A stretch of 64,000 bases of DNA from Echria macrotheca (lineage: Eukaryota > Ascomycota > Sordariomycetes > Sordariales > Schizotheciaceae), in assembly GCA_030411725.1 (NCBI GenBank), contig MU839842.1, positions 186,001 through 250,000 on the forward strand. The letters are read 5' to 3'. The position numbers were made by a program, and so were the translations under genes. The notes beneath the pieces are model-generated. The model was not told the origin of the DNA. It saw only the letters and a list, made by a program, of their open reading frames with translations, and ran no database searches. This document shows positions 24,126-35,576 of the stretch, piece by piece (positions within the stretch are counted from its first letter, which is position 1; every line of letters starts with the position of its first letter).

Positions 24126-26342
24126 CTAGTGTTCCCTTGCGTCAAAGAATTCCTCGTCCGATTCATTCCCAATCTCTGGGGAGTCCTTCTCGGCCTTGAC
24201 GCGTTGCATACCGACAACAGGCCCAGCCTCTCCCTCCACACTGTCGAGAAGCATGTCGAATGCTTTTCGCAGCTCCCGGTTCGGGTTCCGCTCAGCCAAA
24301 ATCTGAAGCGGCGTGCGCCCGTGAGCGTCGGTAGACGAGGTACTAAGTTCGCGCATCCGCGGGCCCGCCTCAAGCGCAAAGATGATGGCCATCTCAGCGT
24401 CTGCATAGGCCGCCAGCTTGTGGAGCAGATTCTCGCCATCGTTGTTGACGTTCAGAAGGTCACAGCCGTGCTGCAGCAGCAATCTGACAAACTGGTGCTC
24501 CAGGTGGGCGATAGCCGCTACTATGGCTGTATCGCCATCGTCTTCGCGCTGGTCGATTTCTGCTCCGTTCTCGAGCAATACACGGCCGGCCGCCAGATTT
24601 CCCGTCATGGCGGCGTAAGCGAGCGGAGGAGCTCCTCCGGAAGCAAGCGCGTCATTCACGTCGGAGCCGTGCTGGATAAGAAGCCGCAGTATTTCGGGGT
24701 CGCTGTTGCCGTTGCACACGGCATGAATGAGCGCTGTCCTCCCCCCACGGTCCCTCAGCGAAACTGATGCGCCTGCTTGTATCAGTAGCTCGACAACGTC
24801 CAAGTGGTTGTAGTAGCAGGCCATATCTAGCGTCATGCAGTTGGAGACATCAGCCCCGACCCGCAGCAACGACTCGACGACGCCAGAGTTACCTGATATC
24901 GCCGCGGCATCCAGGGGAGTGAGATAGTCCTCGGCTCTCTGGTTGACGCATCCGGCGTACTGCGGCTCCTGCAGCAGGTCACTGAGATTGAGGTGTAGGA
25001 TACCTAGAGCGGCCAGATGCAGGGAATTGTAGTTGGCGTGTTCCACGTAGTCCGACAAGGAGAAGAGGTCCGAAAACTGGTCAACCGTCCGACCGTCAAC
25101 GCCGCTCGCAAAATACCGAAGAGCACCAGCCGGCGCGGTATGGTTGAGCCCGTCGTCGTAGAGTCCGTTGTACGGGTCCGCACCCGCCGCTAGGAGAAGT
25201 CGAACTATCTCGATATGGCCCATTCTCATTGCAAACTGAAGAACGGTCCCAGACCCGGCATCGGTGGTGTCATGCACCGACACCTGGCCCCGTGATAACA
25301 ACTCCCTTACACCATCAATGTCTCCGACGCGGGTGCGGCCGTAGAGCCCGGCGATGAACTGTGGGCTGTTGTGCCCCGGGAGCCGATTTACCACGCGTAG
25401 GGTCATCTGAGGTGCCCCATTGAGGTTGGTTGAACATAAGATGGTTAAGGAAGCCCGAACGATCCAGCTTGGAAAATGATAGACCAGACCCAGAGATTTA
25501 GACTGGCGAGTACCGCATCTAGTACATGCTCCGCTGGACACAGAGCGGCCGAAGTAGCTCACTACCGTGGAACCCAGTAGCGACTGGAAAGACGTGAAGC
25601 GAAGCGAGTAGCTGCTGATCGAATGACAGCTGCAAACACATCCCGGTCTGCACGAGGATACGCGGAGATATGGGCTCGCAATGTGGCGTACGCTTGAGAT
25701 CCACCGTGGTTCGTATGCAGGCGGGGACTGTTGTTGAGCTTGCAGTGAGGTCTTGATGGCATTCACCACGGTGTCCTCGAGAGCACCCAAACGGCCGTCC
25801 ATCTGCGATATGATGACACCTGGCAGTGATTGCGATATCGATCTAACAGATACATCAAGTTAGTCGTTGTTAGGGTTTGCCCTTAGGCCAACTTACACAT
25901 TTCTGACGATGAGTAGCCGGCATATCCCCGACGTCACGTCGCCGAGTTCCCCCCTTAGCCTACCGACTTTCTTCACGTTGGCCATCCATATCAGCCGCCT
26001 CCTCTTTCTGAGCTCTCCGCGGTCGTCTACGCCCTCGGTGCCGCAAAGAGAGTCGACGACTTGCTCGATCCGATGCACTATTTCGGCTCCCGCGCCGAGG
26101 AGGCGGGCGAGGTCATCGTCGGATGTCGTCCGGGTTATGTCCATGCTGTGTTCACCGGTTGACACCGGGGTCATTATGCCCTGCTGCGCTTCACCGAAAA
26201 AGAGCCGGACTCGTGCTAGGTCATCTTTTAATCGGTGGAAGTCGCGTGGCGCGTCCGCCCAGCTCTCGCCGAGGGACCACGCCTTGGAAGTCAGTCGCGC
26301 GACGGCGCCTGAGATCGCAAGAACGCCCAGCGGGACCTCCAT
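24126..26342 (-). CDS. STAND-type N-terminal domain plus ankyrin-repeat protein (copy A)
   Basis: Two exons, 26342-25897 and 25842-24126, give 720 residues. The 54-nt intron is GTAAGT with a GACTAAC branch point and a TTAG acceptor, phase 2. The N-terminal ~150 residues (MEVPLGVLAISGAVARL onward) resemble the alpha-helical HeLo-like N-terminal domain of fungal STAND/NLR receptors. A Cys-rich core follows, with CRPGCVCSCH at about 210, SGACTRCG and YHFPSW; this block is common in fungal ankyrin proteins. There is no NACHT or NB-ARC nucleotide-binding domain. The remainder is a run of about eight ankyrin repeats (for example HIEIVRLLLAAGADP, LDVVELLIQAGASV, PEILRLLIQHGSDV). The C-terminus is acidic. 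Such proteins are suspected in non-self recognition or cell death signalling; that is inference. A related gene lies directly upstream on the same strand. Confidence 0.8.
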
Positions 26343-26817
26343 TCTTGGTCATAACTCTCTGATAGTACGAATAAGTGGAGAAGAATGCTTGATATCGTGC
26401 CAGCTCGTGGCAAGCGATCTGACGCGCTAACGAGATGCTCGACATTGGTCACTGCGGGAGCGGGACGGCTTCTAATATGTATTGAATGGTTGCCTAGGTC
26501 GATACCCGGTTAAACCGAGGATCGGCAATTAGCATAAATGCAAAGATACGCTGCGCCGCAGCACGCTCGATTGCTTGGAGTTGTACAAGGACTCGTCTGT
26601 CTTGCTTGGGGCGGCGACTGAGATCTTAACATCGGCGCCTGCATCGAACTCGGACAGAAAGAATCGAGCTTCTTTCGTCTGCTCGCAGGCCGAGGCGGCG
26701 TGTCTTGCGTGCCAGCAGGGCATTCCTCTGGGCGTATCAAGTTTTCGTAAAACAAAAAGGACGAAAGGAAGCACGGGGAGAGAGTACAGAAAATGTCCCC
26801 ACACACTGCCTTCAACT
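26343..26817. other. Spacer between the two ankyrin genes
   Basis: 475 bases between the 3' end of copy B and the start of copy A. It should carry the promoter of copy A. Nothing else seen. Confidence 0.6.
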
Positions 26818-28893
26818 CTAGCTGAGTGACGGATCACCGAGAACTGCATGTCCAGCACACCCCGGACGACACCCCCCGTGGCAATCATCGTCCTTCTCCT
26901 CCTCCTCCCCAGTGCTCGCCGGCCAAAAAACATCACCCTCCTCATCCAAATACGTCATATGTCTCCCCTCCTCCCTCATCAACCGCTCAAACCTCTCCAG
27001 GGCGTCCCTTCCCTTATGCCTCGCCAAATCAATCGGCGAGACCCGTCGTCCCTTGACCTCATCGCAGAACCTCGCCTCAAAAGCCGGCACGCTCAGACTG
27101 AACGGGTCAGCCCCCATTCTCAACAACTCCCTGACGGCCTGGAAGGCGTCATTATCGACAGCAACATGGAGCGGTGTCCATCCCGACGCGTCCACATCTC
27201 CAATCACCTGCTCTGTCCCCGTGCGTTCTCTTGCCCGTGCTACCTCTACAAGCCGCCGTAGCGTCTCGGCGTTATCGCTGCGGGCAGCGACGAATAAAGG
27301 CGTCCACCCCTTACTACCTGCAGGGGCGCGTAGCCTGTGGTCTGCGCCGTGCTGGACCAAGAGGTCGATGTCGGCGGCGGTGCCGAAACTCGCGGCGCGG
27401 TGGAGCGCGGACTCGCCGAACTCGTCTTGGATGTTGAGGTTGCTGAAGCCGTTGGCTATGATCATCTCGAGGAACTGGCTGCCGGCGGCGGCAGGTCTGC
27501 CCGGGTTGAACAGGTGGTGGACGGGGGTTGTGCCCGAGGCGTTGATGTGGTCGAGGTCGACGCCGTGTTGGAGGAGGAGGCGCGAGATGGCGAGGTTGCG
27601 GTGGTAGAAGGCGCGGGAGAGGAGTTCCCTGGGGGATGTTAGTACCTAGAGTTAGCTGTGCTTCAAGGCGCGGCGGGCTCACGTCTGATAAGGCCCGGCT
27701 AGGGCTTTAGCGTCGGCTTTGGAGGCTAGCAGGTAGTCCACGGCTTCGACCGAGTCTCCGTCGATAGCGTGCTGTTTTTTTTTCCGGTTAGCATGGTAGG
27801 AAGGAAGGATGCAGTCTGGAATCACTTACCCACAACAGCGGACGCACATCTGGAGTGGCGTCCCTAATGGAGGCGCGCTTGTGAGTGAGGAGCATCTTGA
27901 GCAGGGTGACATTCCCAGTTCGAGCTGCGCTGATGGCTTCCGAGTCGTAGGGTACGGTGTTATGCGTCCGGATGCCGCCACCGAGGATGTCAATCCGCTC
28001 GTACCACGGCCGTCCGATGCCAAGTGACAGGGCCACTCGGAGAGTCTTGTCGCCAAACAGCCCAGTAGGGAATGTAAGGTGCAGAAGAAAGTTGTAAGCT
28101 GACACGGGCTCGTTGGCGCCGGCGATGCCGCTGAGCCGGAAGCTGCAGTTGTATCTCTGCTGCCACTGGACTGAGACCGCGAGGACCTTGCGGAGGAGCT
28201 GGGGTTTGTGCTCCCGTCTGACTCCTTGTAAGTTGGTAGGCGTCACTTCCACTACTTGATGATGTGGCTCGCTTGGACTGCCAACTTGAGCTCCCTGGAC
28301 AGCGTCGAGAAGCGCTTTCGTGTCTGCTCTCGACTGCTCTGCCTCTCTCTGCATATTTTCGTGTATGACGAGAAGAACAGAGCTTCGGGCGAAGTTGAGC
28401 AAAAGGTTCTCGATTTGGCTGCGAAGAAGAGACAAAGGGGGATCTCGGCTTACAATGTGTGGACACTGAGGAAGCTGCACAAGCTGCTCTGCATCATTTC
28501 TAGACTTTTACGCAGACGGCCCACTCGACGGGAATCCGCTAGGGCCCAGACAACCCTCCTTGATACGTTGGGTTTAAACCGAGACTCGATGGCCGAGCAC
28601 TCGGAGTAGACGTGTTGGAGGGTCGTTTGTGCTCCACGTAACGACATGAGAAATCCAGGCTGCTGAAATTCTGGCAACGCTGGGCTCGCATTCTGACTGG
28701 AGTGGGATAGTATGGTGCTGATCATGAAGATGGTTTGTTGTGCCAGGTGAAGCTCTTGGTGGAGTTGCTCCACCTCCTGAGGGGCATCTTTGTAGTTTTG
28801 ATACCATCCATCGACCAAGATGATGGCTTTCGTGAGGAGGTCAATGATGGATCCAGCGGTCCCGACTGCGCCTACGATGCTGAAGGGGTCCAT
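26818..28893 (-). CDS. STAND-type N-terminal domain plus ankyrin-repeat protein (copy B)
   Basis: Exons 28893-28454, 28418-27830, 27771-27683 and 27628-26818 give 642 residues. Introns 2 and 3 (58 and 54 nt) have clean GTAAGT/CAG and GTGAGC/CCAG ends. The first intron would be only 35 nt (GTAAGC to TTCGCAG). An alternative acceptor after 28383 makes it 71 nt, with a CTCAAC branch point and the same frame. The N-terminus MDPFSIVGAVGTAGSIIDLL is a classic fungal STAND-associated helical domain of about 140 residues. A middle region without the Cys-rich core of copy A follows, then five or so ankyrin repeats (GNVTLLKMLLTHKRASI, NLAISRLLLQHGVDLDHI, GWTPLFVAA, GWTPLHVAV). No nucleotide-binding domain is present. 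Identity to copy A looks low, so this is either an old duplication or two independent members. Confidence 0.7.
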
Positions 28894-29417
28894 TTTGGCT
28901 GGTGGAGCGGCTGGGAAAGAGTGGACAAGACAGTTGGGCTTCGTATAACCTGAACTCAACCCTAACAGAGGTTGTTCTGGATCTGACTGGAGGCGAAGGA
29001 GCAATCGTTGTCCGCCCTCGGCTCCCTCTTTGAAAATCTGCTGTTTGGGCAGGCAGATTCCAAGCGCTGTCGATATTTCAAGATGGTGTAGTAGACCTCT
29101 CTCTGAGTGGCCGCCTGTGGTGTGACTGCGCCCGGGAGGATAGGGGACGGAGAGCCTTGCGTCCTGAATTGGCTGCCTATTATGCACGATGCAAGCCATC
29201 TATCATGCCGGGCGTCAGGGCCAACGGAAAATAGGTCCTGGCCGGGCCAATTTTCCGACATCAGATTCTGGTTTGGATACATAAGATTGCGATACTCCGC
29301 TCGCCGAACGTTGGTGGGATTGGCCTCTCGGTCGACATCTAGCAAATACCGGCCTTCCTACACACCGAGCTTGCACACAACACTCAAGTGTTACACGAAA
29401 CGGAAGAAATTTTAGAC
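28894..29417. other. Divergent promoter region
   Basis: 524 bases between head-to-head genes (copy B and the Gly/Ser-rich protein). The copy B frame stays open upstream of its ATG, but the family N-terminus clearly begins at 28893. Confidence 0.55.
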
Positions 29418-29688
29418 ATGGGTTCGGGCAGCTCCAAGAGCTCTTCCAGCTCGGGCTCTGGAAGTCTCTCGAGCGGGGGGTTCAGCGGTAGCGCCAGTTA
29501 TGCTCAGGCCGGCTCTCCTGGAACCGGTGCGAGCATGGCCATGGCTGGGGGCTTTAGCAGCAACAATAATTCCTACTCAGGGTTTGTAATTTTCAGTTGC
29601 TCCTCAAGTCTTATCGTATCGCCATATCATGGCAGGGGACTAATGCGGCAACTTGCAGACCTCGTACGTGTACCAAGGACACCAGTAG
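29418..29688 (+). CDS. Small Gly/Ser-rich protein
   Basis: Exons 29418-29585 and 29659-29688 give 65 residues. The 73-nt intron runs from GTAATT to TTGCAG with a GACTAAT branch point, phase 0. The protein starts MGSGSSKSSSSSGSGS, is nearly half Gly and Ser, and ends TSYVYQGHQ. It has no signal peptide, membrane segment or Cys. Small Gly/Ser-rich proteins of this size occur in many filamentous fungi without known function. The model depends on one intron and on compositional bias, so it is tentative. Reading through the intron gives a longer, unconvincing tail. Confidence 0.45.
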
Positions 29689-30226
29689 ACCTCGCGACTC
29701 GGGGCCTCGTTGTGAACGTCGGGGCAATGGATACTAGGTGCCAGGGAATAGCTGCGTGCCTACCTAGGTAGAGGGCGTTCAAGCCTCAGCGACTCGGGTT
29801 GGCACATTTGACGGATGGTGGCAGTGTTATTGGACAATTACAGTCTTCCTCTGCCTTTCGATTTACCTCAGCAGCCTCAATTTACTTTACATATTTTTTT
29901 GGACCGCTGGTGGTCTATGCTCCTATTGTCTGCTATATATTACTCGGATAAGGTACCGCCAACTATTTGCAGAGGCAACCTATCGAGGATGAACTTTGAA
30001 ATACGAGAGAGTCTCGGATGCTACGCGAACGCACCGACTCATCCCAAATTGCAGGGTATAAAAACATTAGAAACGGCATGCCCTGGCCAGTAGCGACCTG
30101 TCCAACCGTCGGAATATATAACTAGTTACAACCGGCTGTCGCCGCCGCTCAACTTATTAGATACACAAGAAACTAGCGATTCTGACGCTAGGTAATCATG
30201 AAACAATAATCCAACACTTCCAGACA
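29689..30226. other. Intergenic region
   Basis: 538 bases between convergent genes; AT-richer near 29,880-29,950. No gene seen. Confidence 0.55.
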
Positions 30227-31915
30227 TCATGAAGTCCTAAAAAACGAAAACGTCAAGTCTCCCCCCATCCCCTTCCACTTCAACCCCTTCCAACTAACCT
30301 CGTCCGATACCGTCCAGAGCGTCTGATTCAACTCCGACATCACATCCACCACAAACACCGCCACCGACTCCGGCGTCGTCCCCAGCCTAACCAACAACGG
30401 CGCGCTGTCCCCAAACACACCCAGATCCTCCCACTCATCACTCCACCGCCCGCCCTGATACACCCGATGCAGCAACGTATCCCCGGCCCCCAGCGCAACC
30501 ATATCAATCCTCTGCCCATCTTTCGTCGCCACCACAGAAGGCACACTCTCCACCTTCCCCCCCAGCCCAGTCAGGACAGAATACCCCGTCCCCTCAGTCC
30601 AAAACCCATGATACACCGCCCCATCATCCTTCCCCACGCCAAAGAAATCCAGCCTCCCACCAGCCGTGTCCAACACAACCGGCTCCCCCTGGAACTTCAC
30701 CCCTCCCGGCACGGTATCCAGCGCAAAAGGCCTCGCCCACCCGCCCTTATCACTAAACCGCGTATGCACCATCGTGCCGACCTCGTCATACACAACCAAC
30801 TCATGCAGATACACACTATTACCGTCGCGACAAACCACCGCCGGCCGTCCCACCATATTCTTCCCAGTAAACGTAGCAGAACCCTGCCAGTCCGGAGACG
30901 AGTCCGGCGCCCAGAACAGATCCGCCGTCCCCCGCCGGAAGAAATTATGCGCCACACTCCCGCCCGCCGAGCCCCAGAGATCGAGTCTCGAAGAATTCAT
31001 GCTCGCGCACAGCGAGACGGGACTGCTCAGACTCCCGAGGAGATTCCGCCACTCGCTCGTCCATGTCTGGGTGGCGCTGTCGAACTGGAGGAGCCGCGCG
31101 CCGCGGTCGGGGTCGCCGAGGGCCGTGACGGCGATTTTGAGGGATGAGTTGGCGGGGTGCCAGGTCTGTGCTGTTGGTTGGGAGAGGAAGGGGCCCGCGG
31201 GTCCGAGGGGGGTCCATGGGGTTCTTTGCTTGGGGGAGGATGAGGGGGGGATGGGCCAGTGCGGGGTGAGGGAGGTGATGGGTGTCGTGGCGGTCCAGAT
31301 GTTGTTGTCGCGGAAGCGGGCGAAGAGGCTTAGGGAGGTGTCGTGGAGGGCCGAGGCTAGGATTTGCGGGCAGACGCGGTCGCGGCAGATGGAGCGGCGG
31401 GTTGTTGAGTTTGAGGATGGGTTGGGGGTGTTGTCGGAGTTGGGGTTGGAAGAGGATGGGTTGGTTGTGCTCGAGTCGGAAGGGGTGGTGGTGCTGTTGT
31501 GGTGGTTGTTAGATCTTTCTATCTCACGAGAGAGGTATAAATCAGGAGAGAGGGGGACTTACGCTTTCGATCCAGGGACGACGACCAATCCGACGACACA
31601 TCCCACCACGACGGCGATGATGACCAGCAGAGCGATCCCGGCTCCCGTAAAGATCTTGCACCGCCGTGAGAATCGCGCCGGGACGGGCCTAGCTACCGGG
31701 ACGAGATGCTTCTCGGACTCGTCGACGGCCGGATCCGGAACTTTGTACGGAGCAACCGCCGCCGGTTCATGGTGCACCTCCGGATGCGACGAGTACAGCA
31801 GCCCCCGCTTCGCGTCCACCTCGAGACCGGGCTCGTCGACGGCCTGCAGGCCGGAATAATCCGGCGTGTGCAGACCCGAGTAGTCGGGCGTGCGTATCGG
31901 CGGCGGATTAGCCAT
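30227..31915 (-). CDS. Type II membrane protein with lectin-like beta-propeller
   Basis: Exons 31915-31563 and 31493-30227 give 539 residues; the 69-nt intron is GTAAGT...CAACAG, phase 2. The cytoplasmic N-terminus carries a tandem TPDYSGL repeat (residues 9-15 and 17-23). One membrane helix spans about 88-113. A Ser/Thr/Asn-rich stalk follows. The external part has repeated blade-like units with RLDLWG, RLDFFGVG and RIDMVALG strands, each followed by a G-x-W or similar and SVPSVV-type links. This matches the fucose-specific lectin/PLL-like propeller fold. Fungal fucose lectins of this fold bind glycans; this membrane-tethered form is common in sordariomycetes but its ligand is unknown. Exon 2 continues well upstream of its first Met, and only splicing reveals the membrane anchor. 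Confidence 0.75.
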
Positions 31916-32750
31916 GACGCTGGTCGTATCCCGTACCGGCCAGTAAGAGGGATGGAAACCGGGCGAGACAAATCTTGAGGGGTTACATCTGGGTTTTGAA
32001 GGGAAGACAAGACATTGAGCACAGGCATCCGGGCTCAGGGGTCCGGATCGCCTAGTAGGGCTGGGCACGGCGCCGATGCCCAATGAGGCCGTGGCCGTCC
32101 CTGGCGATAGGGAAGCGAGCTTGGCGTCTATGCTGTGTCGCGGCTAGCTTGGCGGGAACGGGCACGAGAATCCGGGAAGTGGGCGATGCAGGGGATTCGC
32201 CGAGATGAGTTTGTTAGAGGACGGCACGCTAGGAGACGCGAGTTTGCTGTTCCGCAGACCTGCAGGATGCCTCGTATTGTACCAAGAACAGATCGTTCTG
32301 TCGTGCGGAAAAAGGACATCTTTCCTTCCACACCTTATATACTCCCTTATATACGACAGCTTTCCCATTTTCTGTTCGGGACTGGATTAGGTAGAAGCTG
32401 GTGAAATGGCCTGCCTTGTTTCTCTCGTTTAGGGTACAGGCTGATTGTTCCTTGATGAAAACTAGGACTGCATGAAAGGACTAAGAGATGCTCTAGCTGT
32501 TGAACCTTGCCCAGCTAGTGAATTAACAACGTTATTACAATTGTACAGGAAAAGGCTTTTATTGATTCATCGGTTTTGGATAAGCTGGGCTAATAGCTTA
32601 GTAGAAACGCTGGATACAACGATGCCTGCCAGCCACTATGTATGACTCGCGGCATGTCCTCGGTGTCGTTGGCTGGAACCTCTCCCTAATAAGGCTACTA
32701 ATAGAGATCAAAGCAGAAAATAAAGACGTGAACAAACCCTCAGCAACTCG
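31916..32750. other. Promoter region of the propeller gene
   Basis: 835 bases between two minus-strand genes, including the P450 3' flank. No gene seen. The propeller frame is open upstream of its ATG, but nothing supports a longer protein. Confidence 0.55.
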
Positions 32751-34520
32751 TTACCAGAGTCTTTTCCATTGGACCTTGGCGTCACGATCCGGGGGCATAG
32801 ACGGCGCGCCATAATACTCATCATTGAGTGGTCCGCGATCAGACTTGGTGCCGTCCTTGAGATTAACCCATTCAACAAACTTGACATCGAAGCGAGAGAG
32901 AATAGATGCCATCGTCTGCAAGATCTCCTGCTTTGCAAAGTGTCGGCCCGGACACATTCCTGTTCCTCCACCTAAACGCGTGTCAGCAACAACCTGAAGT
33001 CACAAAATCGCGGAAACATACCGAACGGAAAGTAATTCCCAGCCCGATCAGCCGATGAGAACTCGAGTCTCTTCTTGCCATCCTTCTCAACCTCGACCAG
33101 GTGTCTCCCGGCCCAAAACTCGTCGGCAGGATGTCCGTCCTTGCCCCAGACCTCCTCATCGTAGTGGGCAAGCCCGGCATAGCCATGGATAAAAGCGCCC
33201 TTGGGGATCTTGTAGCCCTCCACAACAACCGGGTTCCACACCTCGCGCGCGATCGTAACCTCGGTGTGCAGACGCAGCGTCTCGGCGAACACGGCCTGCA
33301 AGATGGGCATCTTGCCAAGCTTCACGATGTCGATATCCCGCGACCCGTTCCCGTCCGTGCTATAGACCTGAACTGCCTCCTCGCGCGCCGCGGCGAGCAG
33401 CTCGGGATCCTGGAGGAGATGCATGAGAGACCAAGTCACCATGGGAATCGAGTTGCCGTTCAGCCTGCACTCGTCAGCCGGCCTGCATCCACTCATTATG
33501 GCCATACCTACCCGAAAATAACACCCAATATGAACCCCGTAATCGACTGCTTATCAAACCCGTGATCCTTCATCCATCTGCACGTCTCGCGATTAAAGCG
33601 CGCCCCAAAGCAGGGCTCCCAATCCGCCTCGACCGCCTCCTTATCATCCCAGTCGAACCGCTCCCACGCCGCATCCAGCCAGCGCTCCACGGCCGCCATG
33701 CCGCGCGCCCGGGTCTGGTAGGCCTTGCGTGCCATCCACCTCGGCGGCACGTAGCAGAGCATCATGGCGTACGGATCGAACTCCCAGTACACCTCGGTGA
33801 AGTCGGGGTTGAGCTCGAAGATGCGCGGCCCGCAGAGCGAGACGACGGCGGCGTGGAACAGATGCGTATGCACGAATTTCTGTATCCGGACCGTCGTCCA
33901 CTCGCCGAGCGGCTGCGTCTCGAGCTGCGCGCTGAAGTTGACGTTGAACTTTGTCGCGAGCGCGCTGGCGAAGTGCGGCGCGGTCAGGTAGTCATAATAC
34001 AAATAGTGGATGGCGGCCCAGTAGCGCACCGGCGTGGCCTCGGTGCCCGGGTTGGGCGTCTTGAGGCGGCCGGACTTGTCGTTTACGAACTTGGCGTGGT
34101 CGGAAGGCGTCATGGCGAAGAGGCCCTTCATCACGTCGAGGATGAAGCCTTCGGACCCCAGGTCGGGGCTGCCGCGGAGGAGTTGTTGCATGTTTTGCTG
34201 GCCGCGGACGACGTAGACTGTTTTGTTGAGGAGGTGGTATTTGACGATTTTACCGCCTTGGAAGTATTTCCTGGGACCTGTTAGCGTTCTTAAAATGGGC
34301 CGAGATAAGAGGTGTCTTGCGCTGCTTTGCGGGCCATCTCTTGCAGGTTCGTGAGGACCAGATACGTGTTGCTCACGAACGGGATCTTTTCGGGGATCGA
34401 AGGCGGGCCGTCGGAACCCCATTGTAGGAATGTGATGCTGACTACTAGCCCTACGAAGGCCAGTATGCTAGCGAGTGGGTTTTGAGTGATAAACTCCTGG
34501 ACTGCCTGGGCCAGAGTCAT
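32751..34520 (-). CDS. Cytochrome P450, CYP7/CYP8-like
   Basis: Exons 34520-34331, 34277-33512, 33464-33022 and 32971-32751 give 539 residues, a normal P450 length. Introns 2 and 3 (47 and 50 nt) are GT-AG. Intron 1 (53 nt) appears to use a GC donor (GCAAAG) with CTAAC right before its CAG; GT donors nearby do not keep the frame. An N-terminal membrane anchor lies at about 15-35 and a proline-rich DGPPSIPEKIPF hinge follows. The I-helix region is LNGNSIPMVTWSLMHLL, the K-helix is ETLRLH (ExxR), and the haem loop FPFGGGTGMCPGRHF is rebuilt across intron 3. The I-helix and overall look resemble fungal relatives of oxysterol 7-alpha-hydroxylase and prostacyclin synthase. Substrate unknown; no biosynthetic cluster surrounds it. 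Confidence 0.9.
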
Positions 34521-35576
34521 TGTTTCTGTCGCTGGACTACACACTGTGCGTCAGGCTCGTGAGAGAGAGGGGCGGGGACGCCATGGGCGCCATCGGGCAT
34601 TTAAGTCACTGGTATACTGTCCAGACCAAGCAGGCCCATGACGGGCAACCTGTCCGGGTATAAGCTGCCATAAGCCCCCAGAACTTGAGATGAACTTGAT
34701 GGCTGCTGCACCCCATCTTCAACGCACGGCCATTTCCCTATTGAGGGGGGTGCCAGAACTCCCATGTAAGTTCGTGGCTGGTCATTGGCTTAGACACATG
34801 CAGCCCGCATGATGAAAAGAGAACCAGGGCCGTGAATGGCCGGAAGGACAGGTCTGCTTCCCCGACTTGCTGTGTAACCATACCATACCGACCGTTCGCA
34901 GATAGCGGGCCGAGATTTCACCTCGGTGTCCGCAGCCGTGGGGGTTATCATTGCAGCCTGGCCACATGCAAGCTGCGGTGCAAGCGAAGGATGTGTCCGG
35001 TATGAGCTTTGGTTGGCTACCTGTTTCCTACCTAGTTATTGATCTCGTGGCAGACCATCCATACTATCACTGACAAACTGAGATGTTTGGGCTTAGGTAT
35101 CCAGATTTCCGCGATTGGTAGGGTCCAGATAACGACGACAATTTCCAGTCCCCAATGACCTAGTGGAAATATCTGTGACGGCTGGCGCAACCGGATCACA
35201 CCCAGTTGAGAAAACGGCTAAAAGGATTGCCAGAATTCTAAGGTCAGCACCTCAGAACCCTACATGTGGTTATATGCCAGTACGACCCCCAGCCAGGGCC
35301 GTGACTATATCTTTGTACAGCATTCGGCGAAGCTGGGATGGCAAGCACGGTGAGCAGGGGGTGCTAGCCTGAGCGACCCTAAGAAGAGACTGAGCTGAGG
35401 CTCGGGCAATAGTTATTGCCATAGGAGTCAGATGCGAATACTTGAAGTTTTGCGAGCCGATGTCCGGGATATAGCGGTTTTGTGGAATAGCGGCCACTAC
35501 CAAATATCTCTAACGAAATCCTGGGTCTCGAGATTCTTGAAGGATGCGAACATCCGACACCCGCATACATACCTAC
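34521..35576. other. Intergenic region
   Basis: About 1.1 kb between the P450 start and the candidate fragment below. No clear gene; the right part may contain its 3' exon or UTR. Confidence 0.45.
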
